Positions 7,544-14,290 of a stretch of DNA of 34,665 nt are shown in pieces. Below the pieces are notes generated by a model. It saw only the letters and a list, made by a program, of their open reading frames with translations. It ran no database searches and was not told the origin of the DNA. The translations under genes were made by a program, and so were the position numbers. Position 1 is the first letter of the stretch. Each line of letters opens with the position of its first letter. The DNA comes from a virus, in the IMG/VR virus record IMGVR_UViG_3300046777_001145, positions 1 through 34,665 of that record, one strand, 5' to 3'.

Positions 7544-7580
7544 AAAAAAGGGAGCCGCCCGGCGCGACCCCCCTTTTTTT
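7544..7580 (-). terminator. Rho-independent terminator (possibly bidirectional) after the capsid gene
   Basis: Downstream of the capsid stop, the minus strand reads AAAAAAAGGGGGG then CGCC-rich loop then GGCTCCCTTTTTT. The arms pair A6-GGG with CCC-T6 and continue inward with a G bulge (GTCGC with GCGGC). The 3' T6 makes it a terminator for leftward transcription. All connector, tail and island genes lie beyond it, so it probably acts as a partial terminator that lowers their level relative to capsid. Confidence 0.8.
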
Positions 7581-7584
7581 AGAA

Positions 7585-8733
7585 TTATGCAGATGTACCG
7601 GTCGTGCCGTACACAGCAGCCTTCGGCTGGAACGAGAGGAGCTCGATCCGGGCCTCGGCGCGGTAGGTGACGAGGTTCTTGATGAAGTCGCTCTGATCAA
7701 ACTCGGTGCTGCGAACTTGCAGGCCGGAAGCCTGTGCAGTTGCAAATGCATCGGTGTTCAGAACGTAGAACCTGCTTCCAGTTACCTGGCTGTGCGGAAC
7801 AACAGGAATACCATTAATGCGGATACGGCCGTCGGCATCTACTGCAACGGATGCAGGTACGCCAAAGTTTGACGGCTTTGTCAGCAGCAGGGTGCTCCAT
7901 GCGGCCCATGTGGTCAGGATCAGGTTCGGCATGCCGAGACCCAGGTCGCCATGCTGCGCTACACCGGCGATCATCTTCGAAACGGTCAGCGTCTCGGAGG
8001 TTGACAGCGCGGTGCTGTTGGTGGCGATGGTGTTCAGGTACCTTGTATTGACAGCCCTATTCCAGTCCTCAATGAGGGACTGCGAAAGGTAGGACTGGAG
8101 GAAAGGCAGATCCTGGAGCATCTGACGGGACACTTTCACGTAACCAGCGATAAAGGGAACGCTCACGTTCACCATTGTCACATCGTAGTCGATCTGTGCC
8201 TTGTCATTGCCTTCGGTCTGTGCGCCGAAAGATCCTTCACCGACAGGGCTGTTGCCGCGGGGGAAAGTCACGTTACCGGTAGCGGTCGGAACAATCCGGA
8301 ATACATCGTAAAGGTGCGGATTGTAGAACGACCTCATGATCGGGTTCGGAACGTAACTGATCTGGCTGGTGCCGGTCAGGTTGTCGGTCAGGTTCATCGT
8401 GCCGACGATTTTCATCGCGGAGAATGCCTGCTCGGACTTCATCTTCTCGTGATTTTCAGCCACGATCTCGTTAACAGCGTTCTTAAGGTAGTCGCTGTTG
8501 GTCCATCCTGCCTTTTCCACCTGTGCGGCTTTAAGCTTGCCGTTTGAAGCCACAAGGCTGTCCACCTTTGCTTTCAGTTCGGCGATGCTCTCGCCTTTCT
8601 TTGCGGCATCTTCGTTAAGTTGTGCAACGTCTGCAGCGACCTTGCTGTCAAGTCGAGCTACCTCTGCGGTGAGCTCCTCTTTGTGGCCCTTGAGTTTCGG
8701 GTCAAGTGCCTCCATGATGTCTTTAACTTCCAT
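7585..8733 (-). CDS. Major capsid protein (HK97 fold)
   Basis: A 382-residue protein (MEVKDIMEALDPKLKGHKEE). Residues 1-75 form a charged coiled coil (delta/scaffold-like domain) with many Lys, Glu and Ala, expected to be removed by the prohead protease. From about residue 110 the sequence matches the HK97 capsid family: a loop with NPIMRSFYNPHLYDVFRIV, then VTFPRGNS, QIDYDVTMVNVSVPFIAGYVKVSRQ (N-arm, E-loop and spine helix region), and FLQSYLSQSLIEDWNR. It follows the protease gene immediately and is itself followed by a strong hairpin. Start upstream is A/T-rich without Shine-Dalgarno. Confidence 0.93.
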   Translation of the reverse strand: MEVKDIMEALDPKLKGHKEELTAEVARLDSKVAADVAQLNEDAAKKGESIAELKAKVDSLVASNGKLKAAQVEKAGWTNSDYLKNAVNEIVAENHEKMKSEQAFSAMKIVGTMNLTDNLTGTSQISYVPNPIMRSFYNPHLYDVFRIVPTATGNVTFPRGNSPVGEGSFGAQTEGNDKAQIDYDVTMVNVSVPFIAGYVKVSRQMLQDLPFLQSYLSQSLIEDWNRAVNTRYLNTIATNSTALSTSETLTVSKMIAGVAQHGDLGLGMPNLILTTWAAWSTLLLTKPSNFGVPASVAVDADGRIRINGIPVVPHSQVTGSRFYVLNTDAFATAQASGLQVRSTEFDQSDFIKNLVTYRAEARIELLSFQPKAAVYGTTGTSA

Positions 8734-8734
8734 C

Positions 8735-9562
8735 TTAGAAATGTTTGTGAATTAATAATTGAATTGCCTGCTTAACCTTATCGTCCTCGGCCTTTGGCTG
8801 CTCGACGGGTGCCTCAACGACTGCCCTGGCGCTACTCATGTCCTCGATAAGTTGGTTAAGCTGTTTTATCTCAAGCAGCAGCAGCTCGATTGTCTCGTCT
8901 GTTGCGTCTGTTGATTTTACGAATTTCTCGAGCTTCTTTAATCGCTCTATCCGGTTGTGCATGTCATGCCCTTTCATACCAAGCAAAGGCGTGTATTCAT
9001 TTGCGCCCCATGACGTCAGGCTCGACCCCTCGAACAGTTTGATGTCAAGCAGCTCGTTTGCGCTATCTCCTTTCTGCTCTTTTATCACGTTGAACCCGAT
9101 GCTGTGTTCTTTCACGAGATCGCTCTCGACCATTTTGATAAAGTCCTGCCCCAGGTTGTGCTTTCCGATCTGGCTCTCGTAATAAAGGCCATAAGCATCT
9201 TCTTTGAGGTCCATAATCTTGCCCAAAGGCTGACGAGGGTCATGGTTCAGCAGGTGCTTGATGCGTCCTTTCGGAAACCATTCGTTTATGCTTTTCTGAA
9301 ACGCGCCCGGTCGGATGATGTCGCCGTCGCTATCTTTTATGTTGAATGCAGAAAAGTAACCGGTCACAATGCCTTTCTTTGCATCGACATCTTTTACCTC
9401 CTGCTGCAATCGTTTGTATCCGTATATCATTCTCTTATTTTTTGAACTTTCTTCCGCTGCCAAATAAGCCACATATGCGCGTTCGGCGGCGGGTTTGCTG
9501 GTGTACATGCAAGGCCCGTCGCCTATCCTATATTTCCCATCTCCGCACGCGTATATCGGCAT
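8735..9562 (-). CDS. Prohead protease (HK97 family, U35) with N- and C-terminal extensions
   Basis: A 275-residue protein. Residues 1-38 (MPIYACGDGKYRIGDGPCMY) form a small Cys-containing extension seen in Bacteroidota phages. The protease core spans about 45-200: GYFSAFNIKDSDGDIIRPGAF, LLNHDPRQPLG with the catalytic His107, and KEHSIGFNV with the catalytic Ser154. The C-terminal 75 residues are a charged helix (RIERLKKLEKFVKSTDATDE) that may act as internal scaffold. The enzyme matures the capsid by cutting the coiled-coil domain of the capsid protein encoded just downstream. Confidence 0.92.
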   Translation of the reverse strand: MPIYACGDGKYRIGDGPCMYTSKPAAERAYVAYLAAEESSKNKRMIYGYKRLQQEVKDVDAKKGIVTGYFSAFNIKDSDGDIIRPGAFQKSINEWFPKGRIKHLLNHDPRQPLGKIMDLKEDAYGLYYESQIGKHNLGQDFIKMVESDLVKEHSIGFNVIKEQKGDSANELLDIKLFEGSSLTSWGANEYTPLLGMKGHDMHNRIERLKKLEKFVKSTDATDETIELLLLEIKQLNQLIEDMSSARAVVEAPVEQPKAEDDKVKQAIQLLIHKHF

Positions 9563-9564
9563 GT

Positions 9565-10374
9565 TTATCGTTTTACAAGTCGTCCCCTTTCATCTCTTTT
9601 CGGCGTGAACGCTACCACACATCGGCAATTAATCGTGAATGATGCCGGAGCGTTTGGATCGCCTGGCTGCGCTGCGACCGCTGTGATGCCTTTCAGTCCT
9701 GTCTGTTCAAAGTTGGCGTCCATCTCCCTCACTTGTCCGTCCATCGCCCAGTGATCGAACTCGTCTTTTTTACTGAACCGGCGTGTCAGCTTATCGTTCC
9801 CCGCCACCCATTCTTTCGTCAGTACCGTCCGGCTTTTTGCCGCCGCCTCCATCGCCCCGACATTTGATGCTCTTCCGACTTCCGTCCTTGCGATAGTCAA
9901 TGCTCGCGGGTATTGCACGATGTAACTGTTGGCAATGTTCAGCGCGATTTCCCGATAGCTTAACTGCTGTTCCTCGCCCTGCGTGATGATTTTAAGCAGC
10001 TCCTGTTTAGTCGTGTCATCCATCCGCGTAACGAGGTCCAGCGCGTGCCGTCCCAAAATGTTCACAATGCGCTGAATAATGTCAGCGTTAAAAAACACGT
10101 CCTTTCGCTCCTGTATCTGCAAAGATCTATTTACGTTTATCGCGAATTGCAGGCCGACCTTTTTGTAAATGTCCATGATGAGCTTTATAAACTCATCGTT
10201 AAACATGGGCATTTTGCTCCATGCCGCCTGAAACCCGATACTGTCCGCCTCTTTCACCAGTGCGTCCACCTGACGCTTAATCAATGCCTGTATCTTTTTC
10301 GCATATCCGACCTCATGCTTGCGCATCTGTCGGCCCGCCGCTAACCAGTATTTCCTCCGCTCTGCGAAATTCAT
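9565..10374 (-). CDS. Phage head morphogenesis protein (Mu F / SPP1 gp7 type)
   Basis: A 269-residue protein (MNFAERRKYWLAAGRQMRKH). The helical N-terminal half is followed by the Mu F core: ARTEVGRASNVGAMEAA (162-178), the KEWVAGNDKLTRR segment (187-199), H208, and the NCRCVVAF terminus motif (249-256). These proteins are minor capsid components found between portal and protease and may act during packaging or early ejection. Position is canonical. It overlaps the small upstream gene in another frame by about 62 nt; an internal ATG at 10326 is the alternative start, but the N-terminus given is usual for the family. Confidence 0.9.
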   Translation of the reverse strand: MNFAERRKYWLAAGRQMRKHEVGYAKKIQALIKRQVDALVKEADSIGFQAAWSKMPMFNDEFIKLIMDIYKKVGLQFAINVNRSLQIQERKDVFFNADIIQRIVNILGRHALDLVTRMDDTTKQELLKIITQGEEQQLSYREIALNIANSYIVQYPRALTIARTEVGRASNVGAMEAAAKSRTVLTKEWVAGNDKLTRRFSKKDEFDHWAMDGQVREMDANFEQTGLKGITAVAAQPGDPNAPASFTINCRCVVAFTPKRDERGRLVKR

Positions 10375-10501
10375 CTATTAATCTTTGTCTGTAACTTTCT
10401 CTCGCCGCATCCCTCATCCTTGCCTCCGTTAAACATGACCATTCGCTCGGTAATCGCGGAAATCGTTTTCTGACCAGCTGATTAATGTGTTCAATGTCCA
10501 C
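10313..10501 (-). CDS. Small hypothetical protein between portal and Mu F gene
   Basis: The frame from GTG 10501 gives 62 residues (MDIEHINQLVRKRFPRLPSE), charged and helical. It overlaps the preceding small gene by 73 nt and the Mu F gene by 62 nt in different frames, which weakens the case. An alternative start is ATG 10417, which would give 34 residues (MRDAARESYRQRLIDEFRRA) and lies just after the preceding stop with GGAGG 6 nt upstream, a rare Shine-Dalgarno-like site in this genome. No function recognised. Confidence 0.45.
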   Translation of the reverse strand: MDIEHINQLVRKRFPRLPSEWSCLTEARMRDAARESYRQRLIDEFRRAEEILVSGGPTDAQA

Positions 10502-10608
10502 GGATCTTCACCTTTAACATATGTCACTATTTCCCGGACCACCTGCCCCTTGACAATGACGTGATAATGCACCACATCGTCAGATCGATATATCACCGTC
10601 AGCTCCAT
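10429..10608 (-). CDS. Small hypothetical protein
   Basis: 59 residues from ATG 10608 (MELTVIYRSDDVVHYHVIVK), which overlaps the portal gene end by 29 nt. The first 40 residues look like alternating beta strands (VIYRSDD, YHVIVKGQVVREIVTYV); the rest is polar. No recognised family. A longer frame from 10635 uses an earlier ATG deep inside the portal gene and is less likely. Confidence 0.5.
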   Translation of the reverse strand: MELTVIYRSDDVVHYHVIVKGQVVREIVTYVKGEDPWTLNTLISWSENDFRDYRANGHV

Positions 10609-11989
10609 CGCTGTACCCCATATCCATGCCCGCATCCTCCAAAGGTATCAACCCCTGTGCCACATAGCTCATGTCGTATGCTCCGCCCCGCGGCTCGTAG
10701 TTCATCGCGATCCTCTTTTCGTCCATCGTCAGCCAGTTGGCATTAACAAGGCCCGCGACCATTTTCTCGAGATCCCTTTGCAGCTCCGGCAATGCCGTAA
10801 TGTCAAAGTCAATGAACACGCCAGGCTCATTCATTCGCGGGACCAGCCACCGGTTCAGTTCGTCACGCAGCTGGGCGCACATGGGTACAATGGTGTTCGT
10901 AACAAGATCGCGCAATGCGTTCTGATAGTTGTTATCCGCCATGTTGTCCGGGCTGAACAAAACCACCGGCATGCCAAATACCCGGCACCATTGCTGGAGC
11001 GAGAACTGCATCGTTTCAATCAGAGCCATCTCCCTATTACTCAATCCAAACGAGAGGTAGTCCCACGGCGTTTGTAGCATCGCCACCTGACCGGCGCGCT
11101 CGTTGTTGTTGATCCTGTCTGCCAGGGCCCTCTGCATCTGCGCGGCCTGCGTTTCTGTAACTTGTGGCAATGTGCTTCCGACTGCTTTCGGCACCAGTGC
11201 GCCCTTCGCCCCTCCGTTCGCCATTTGATTCGCGGCGGCTTTTTGCGCCTCGATGCCCATTAAGTAAGTGTTCCACGCGGCCCGAATAGGTGACACGCCT
11301 CGGAGATGCTCACGCGTAACGCTGTCGAACTTTGGCGTCCAGCTTTTCCACTGCATGACGTCGTCTTTCTCCAAATACTGCGAGCCGACGCCGACCTGTA
11401 ACTCCCATCCAGCCACGCCGTAAAGGTCATTCTTATCTGGCAGGAGGCCCATATACTGCGATGGCATGATGAACATCTCGACGAACTCGCCGTCAGTGTC
11501 TCCATCATTGCCCCACACAAAGCCCTCGCCGGTAAGAAAACGAAACCCGAAAAGTTGCTCGAAAAATTGGTCCTGGCCCTGATATCCGTTCGGACGCTTG
11601 AGCAATGCCGCGACTTTTGAATTGTCGGCGATCATGCTCTCGTCATAGGCGTTTTTGCGCTCAATCATCGCGCGCTCCAGTGCGCCTGGATGGCCGACCC
11701 CTTTGGTCAGTTGCTTGTAACGCTCAAGCGATAGCGCGGCCTTTCGACCCTCGTTCTTCCGGTAAACGTACCACGGAATACTTGCCGCTTTCCGGGAAAG
11801 GAATGAAACGATTGCGTAAACGTCGCTATTGTTATCGTATGCTGATGTGTATTTCTGCGCGTCGAATTGAGACAGGACCGCTGACGCGTTGATGGGCATC
11901 ACCTGATTCGGCTGATTCGGGCTGAAACCCTTACGCCGAAGATATGAATCGATTAACCGGTCAAATATCGCCATTACATGACGCCCCAT
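10580..11989 (-). CDS. Portal protein
   Basis: A 469-residue protein (MGRHVMAIFDRLIDSYLRRK; ATG 11974 giving MAIFDRLID is a possible shorter start). HK97-type portal features: an N-terminal helix, VYAIVSFLSRKAASIPWYVYRK (about 55-77), LLKRPNGYQGQDQFFEQLFGFRFLTGEGFVW (about 118-150), RGVSPIRAAWNTYLMGIEAQ, and a C-terminal wing with FIDFDITALPELQRDLEKMV. The dodecameric portal is the DNA entry and exit channel. It overlaps the large terminase stop by 16 nt. Confidence 0.92.
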   Translation of the reverse strand: MGRHVMAIFDRLIDSYLRRKGFSPNQPNQVMPINASAVLSQFDAQKYTSAYDNNSDVYAIVSFLSRKAASIPWYVYRKNEGRKAALSLERYKQLTKGVGHPGALERAMIERKNAYDESMIADNSKVAALLKRPNGYQGQDQFFEQLFGFRFLTGEGFVWGNDGDTDGEFVEMFIMPSQYMGLLPDKNDLYGVAGWELQVGVGSQYLEKDDVMQWKSWTPKFDSVTREHLRGVSPIRAAWNTYLMGIEAQKAAANQMANGGAKGALVPKAVGSTLPQVTETQAAQMQRALADRINNNERAGQVAMLQTPWDYLSFGLSNREMALIETMQFSLQQWCRVFGMPVVLFSPDNMADNNYQNALRDLVTNTIVPMCAQLRDELNRWLVPRMNEPGVFIDFDITALPELQRDLEKMVAGLVNANWLTMDEKRIAMNYEPRGGAYDMSYVAQGLIPLEDAGMDMGYSDGADGDISI

Positions 11990-13134
11990 GTCAGGGCTGG
12001 CTGTTTTAATTTCGTGAACACCGCGTAACGCATTGCATCCACGATGTGATCGTTCAGCTTCACTGGTTCCTTATCGATGACCGTTCCGTCTTTGTCGGTT
12101 TTCCATTTGTAGGACTTCAATTCCTGCATCAAATTTACGCTACTTCCGTGAACAAAAAGCGGGAGGCTTTTCACCTTCATAATGCCCGCATACACATCTT
12201 TGTCAGCAGGCTTCACATTCCATCCGCATCTGTGTAACTCCTCAATACTTTTCGGTTCCGCCGCATCGCAAAAAATTTCATCTCCAGGCGCAATGCCAAG
12301 CGATGGCATAAGGTCAGCAAGGTCATTCGTTGTCAGGTTTGACTGGTAAAGCAATTCCTTGACATAAAGCGCATTATCGTAAAGTTTCACCTTGACGATG
12401 GCGGTCGGATTTCGGTAACCAAAGTCGAGGCCGTAAAACGTTTCGCCCTCCGGCATCTGTTCGCATATCCGCCAATGTGTGTAAATCTGCTCCTGACTGG
12501 CTCCGCGTTCGCCGAGGCCGTACACCTTCCACATCATCGGGTCCGCGTCGCGGTAGCTTTCAATGACGCCGCGTTGCATGTCAGACAGGAATGGGTTATC
12601 CCTGTATGTGCTGACCACCTTGACCGCCTTGTCGCCGTCCGCAATGTGGTACGCGTAGCAGTCAAAATCGGCCGGGTTCAGGTCAGTGATGACCTTAAAC
12701 GTCGTCCGCATGTCGAGCTGGTCAAAGAGCGGTTTGCTGATCAGGTTCGCCTCATTCACGAAAAGAATATCCCGTGCCGGACCCCTTGCCCTGCCCGGAT
12801 CTTCCAGCCCTACGAACTCGATGTAGGAGCGGTTCTCGAATGTGTACACCTGGTCCGTCTTGTTGTGCTGCGCCTCGCTGTACCATTGCCACCCGTTCAT
12901 GATTTCCATAAAATCGCGGAACGCGCCACGTTTCAAGTGCGGTAGCGAATGTGACACGACTGAAATCTTTGTCCCCGGATTATTGTCGGCCCAGTATATC
13001 AGGGCCTGCAAAATCCCGAATGTCTTGCCGCTTCGCGCGCCGCCTTCATGGCAGATGTAACGCCTGTCGAAATGTAAAAGAGCTTTAACCGTTCTGGCCA
13101 TCGGCTTCGTCGCCGTCACTTTGATCATCTCCAT
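11974..13134 (-). CDS. Terminase large subunit
   Basis: A 386-residue packaging ATPase/nuclease. Walker A is GGARSGKT (31-38), Walker B ILFVNE (123-128) with catalytic Glu128, coupling motif TDLNPAD (150-156). The nuclease half has acidic residues at D237 (YGLDFGY), D290 (IFCDAAEPK) and D362/D366 (NDHIVDAMRY), the RNase H-like set. Several in-frame ATGs (13134, 13128, 13101) are possible; the first overlaps the small subunit gene by 50 nt. It cuts and pumps genome concatemers into the prohead through the portal encoded next. Confidence 0.95.
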   Translation of the reverse strand: MEMIKVTATKPMARTVKALLHFDRRYICHEGGARSGKTFGILQALIYWADNNPGTKISVVSHSLPHLKRGAFRDFMEIMNGWQWYSEAQHNKTDQVYTFENRSYIEFVGLEDPGRARGPARDILFVNEANLISKPLFDQLDMRTTFKVITDLNPADFDCYAYHIADGDKAVKVVSTYRDNPFLSDMQRGVIESYRDADPMMWKVYGLGERGASQEQIYTHWRICEQMPEGETFYGLDFGYRNPTAIVKVKLYDNALYVKELLYQSNLTTNDLADLMPSLGIAPGDEIFCDAAEPKSIEELHRCGWNVKPADKDVYAGIMKVKSLPLFVHGSSVNLMQELKSYKWKTDKDGTVIDKEPVKLNDHIVDAMRYAVFTKLKQPALTWGVM

Positions 13135-13483
13135 CTGTGCCGATGTATAACGCTATGCCCGGCTTGGGCACGTTGATTGTTTGGTTCACTTTTTGGGTAT
13201 TCAGTCGCTCGAGCTCGCTGTCGTTGCTTATGAGCTTAAACTCAGCAATTTGCAGCGTAGCGTTGTCTGAATTGCGCCAGTTACGGCGCATCTTTTTCTT
13301 AATCGCAATTTTTTGCTGCTCAATCGCCTCTTTTATTTCGTTCACCTCGTTCAAACCGAGCGCGTAAAATGTGGTTTTACCGCATGGCATAAACAGCACA
13401 ACCTCCTCAAGCGTCACGCATTCCTCGGCTTTTATCACCTCGAGCGCACGGTGTAACATCTCGTCTTTGTCAAATGCCGCCAT
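13085..13483 (-). CDS. Terminase small subunit
   Basis: A 132-residue protein (MAAFDKDEMLHRALEVIKAE). Residues 15-50 look like a helix-turn-helix (CVTLEEVVLFMPCGKTTFYA), followed by a helical region KEAIEQQKIAIKKKMRRNWR and NSDNATLQIAEFKLIS, the pattern seen in Bacteroidota phage small terminases. The acidic tail (DGDDQSDGDEADGQ) may contact the large subunit. It precedes and overlaps the large subunit gene, and a 43-bp inverted repeat lies just upstream of its start. Confidence 0.85.
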   Translation of the reverse strand: MAAFDKDEMLHRALEVIKAEECVTLEEVVLFMPCGKTTFYALGLNEVNEIKEAIEQQKIAIKKKMRRNWRNSDNATLQIAEFKLISNDSELERLNTQKVNQTINVPKPGIALYIGTDGDDQSDGDEADGQNG

Positions 13484-13492
13484 ATCGGACCA

Positions 13493-13535
13493 AATTAGTC
13501 AACATTGTCAACATGCAGCAACAATGTGGCTAATT
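13493..13535. repeat. Interrupted inverted repeat upstream of the terminase genes
   Basis: AATTAG and ACATTGT (13493-13508) are mirrored by ACAATGT and CTAATT (13521-13535) around a 12-nt loop; TCAACA is also repeated directly (13499-13504, 13508-13513). It fills the 50-nt gap between the DnaA-like gene and the small terminase. There is no T run, so it is not a terminator. It may be an operator or a small terminase binding site (cos/pac); a poor TAATTTG box lies close to the start codon on the minus strand. Confidence 0.55.
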
Positions 13536-13950
13536 AGTGGATTTCGATTTTTGGATAGGCTGCTTTGATGTGGTCAACCAGCTCGCTCTTATCGACATAC
13601 CCGGGCACCAGCATAGTGACGACCTTGTCAGTCTCCTCAAGTATCACGGTCATCCGTTCGTCACCCATGATGTCCTGCCAGCGCATCAGCGTGACGGTAT
13701 CGTTCACGGCGATCAGGTTGTTAATCGTTTCGAGCCCGTTGATGATCGTGCTGTGATCTTTTGTAAAAAGGTCCGCAATACGCACCAAAGTGTACCCGAA
13801 ATAATCTCTCATGATCTTCCAGGCGAATTGTCTGGCGAGGACATTGTCACGTTTCCGGCACTTGTGAAAAATGTCATCAACCTGACACATCTCGCTGACA
13901 ATTTCGACCACTGTTTTTTCGTTTTGTAACATGTTTATTTTTTTTATCAA
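13534..13950 (-). CDS. Stand-alone DnaA domain IV-like replication protein
   Basis: A 138-residue protein; ATG 13950 (MIKKINMLQNEKTVVEIVSE) or ATG 13932 are both possible starts. Residues about 30-80 match the DNA-binding domain IV of DnaA: KRDNVLARQFAWKIMRDYFGYTLVRIADLF followed by the signature DHSTIINGLETI (usual D-H-S/T-T-V/I-x-x-A/G). The AAA+ domains of DnaA are absent, so it would bind origin DNA without ATP-driven melting. It lies right next to an AT-rich repeat cluster and the primase-helicase gene, which suggests it is the origin-binding initiator or recruits the host machinery. Confidence 0.8.
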   Translation of the reverse strand: MIKKINMLQNEKTVVEIVSEMCQVDDIFHKCRKRDNVLARQFAWKIMRDYFGYTLVRIADLFTKDHSTIINGLETINNLIAVNDTVTLMRWQDIMGDERMTVILEETDKVVTMLVPGYVDKSELVDHIKAAYPKIEIH

Positions 13951-13958
13951 TTTGTGAT

Positions 13959-14067
13959 TCTGCCATTAAAACCATTAAATGTCTAACCCCTTATATATAT
14001 ATACCTATATTATTTACTTTTTATTTACTTATTAATTATTATGAATTTTAATGGTTTTAATGGCAGA
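13959..14067. repeat. 21-bp perfect inverted repeat flanking an AT-rich core
   Basis: The left arm 13959-13979 (TCTGCCATTAAAACCATTAAA) and the right arm 14047-14067 are exact reverse complements, 67 bp apart. Each arm itself contains two direct CCATTAAA units. The spacer is almost pure A+T. A third small palindrome, CTGCCAT/ATGGCAG, lies at 14133-14153. Confidence 0.9.
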
Positions 14068-14290
14068 TGCCTTGTAACTTGTTGTAATTCAATAACTTGC
14101 AGTCGCCATTAAAAAATATTTCTTCATGGCTGCTGCCATTAAATTGATGGCAGATTTTTCAAAACGGAAGATAGTCATTAGGTAAATTACTAATATGTTG
14201 TTCCTCTAAACCTGATTCTGCCATTAAATTTTCCGCGCTGCCATTAACTTTTTCCCTTTTCGACCATTGATTAATCTCGTTGATGGCAGC
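13959..14290. other. Putative replication origin: TGCCATTAAA iterons and AT-rich segment
   Basis: This region, partly the 208-bp gap between two replication genes and partly the end of the primase gene, holds many copies of TGCCATTAAA on both strands: 13961, 13971 (ACCATTAAA), 14047-14067 (two inverted copies), 14105 (GCCATTAAA), 14134, 14147 (inverted ATGGCAGA), 14219, 14239 and 14282 (inverted). A 21-bp perfect inverted repeat (13959-13979 with 14047-14067) flanks an AT-rich stretch (TTATATATATATACC, 13990 to about 14041) suited to unwinding. Neighbouring DnaA-IV and primase-helicase genes support an origin. Confidence 0.75.

Noticed and set aside
10429-10501. Treating the small portal-proximal frames as one gene
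   Set aside because: The two frames are different (portal-proximal 59 aa and the 62-aa frame overlap by 73 nt in separate frames), so they are listed separately with low confidence.
13959-14290. CRISPR-like reading of the TGCCATTAAA repeats
   Set aside because: Units are 8-12 bp, occur in both orientations and have irregular spacing; they match origin iterons, not CRISPR repeats.
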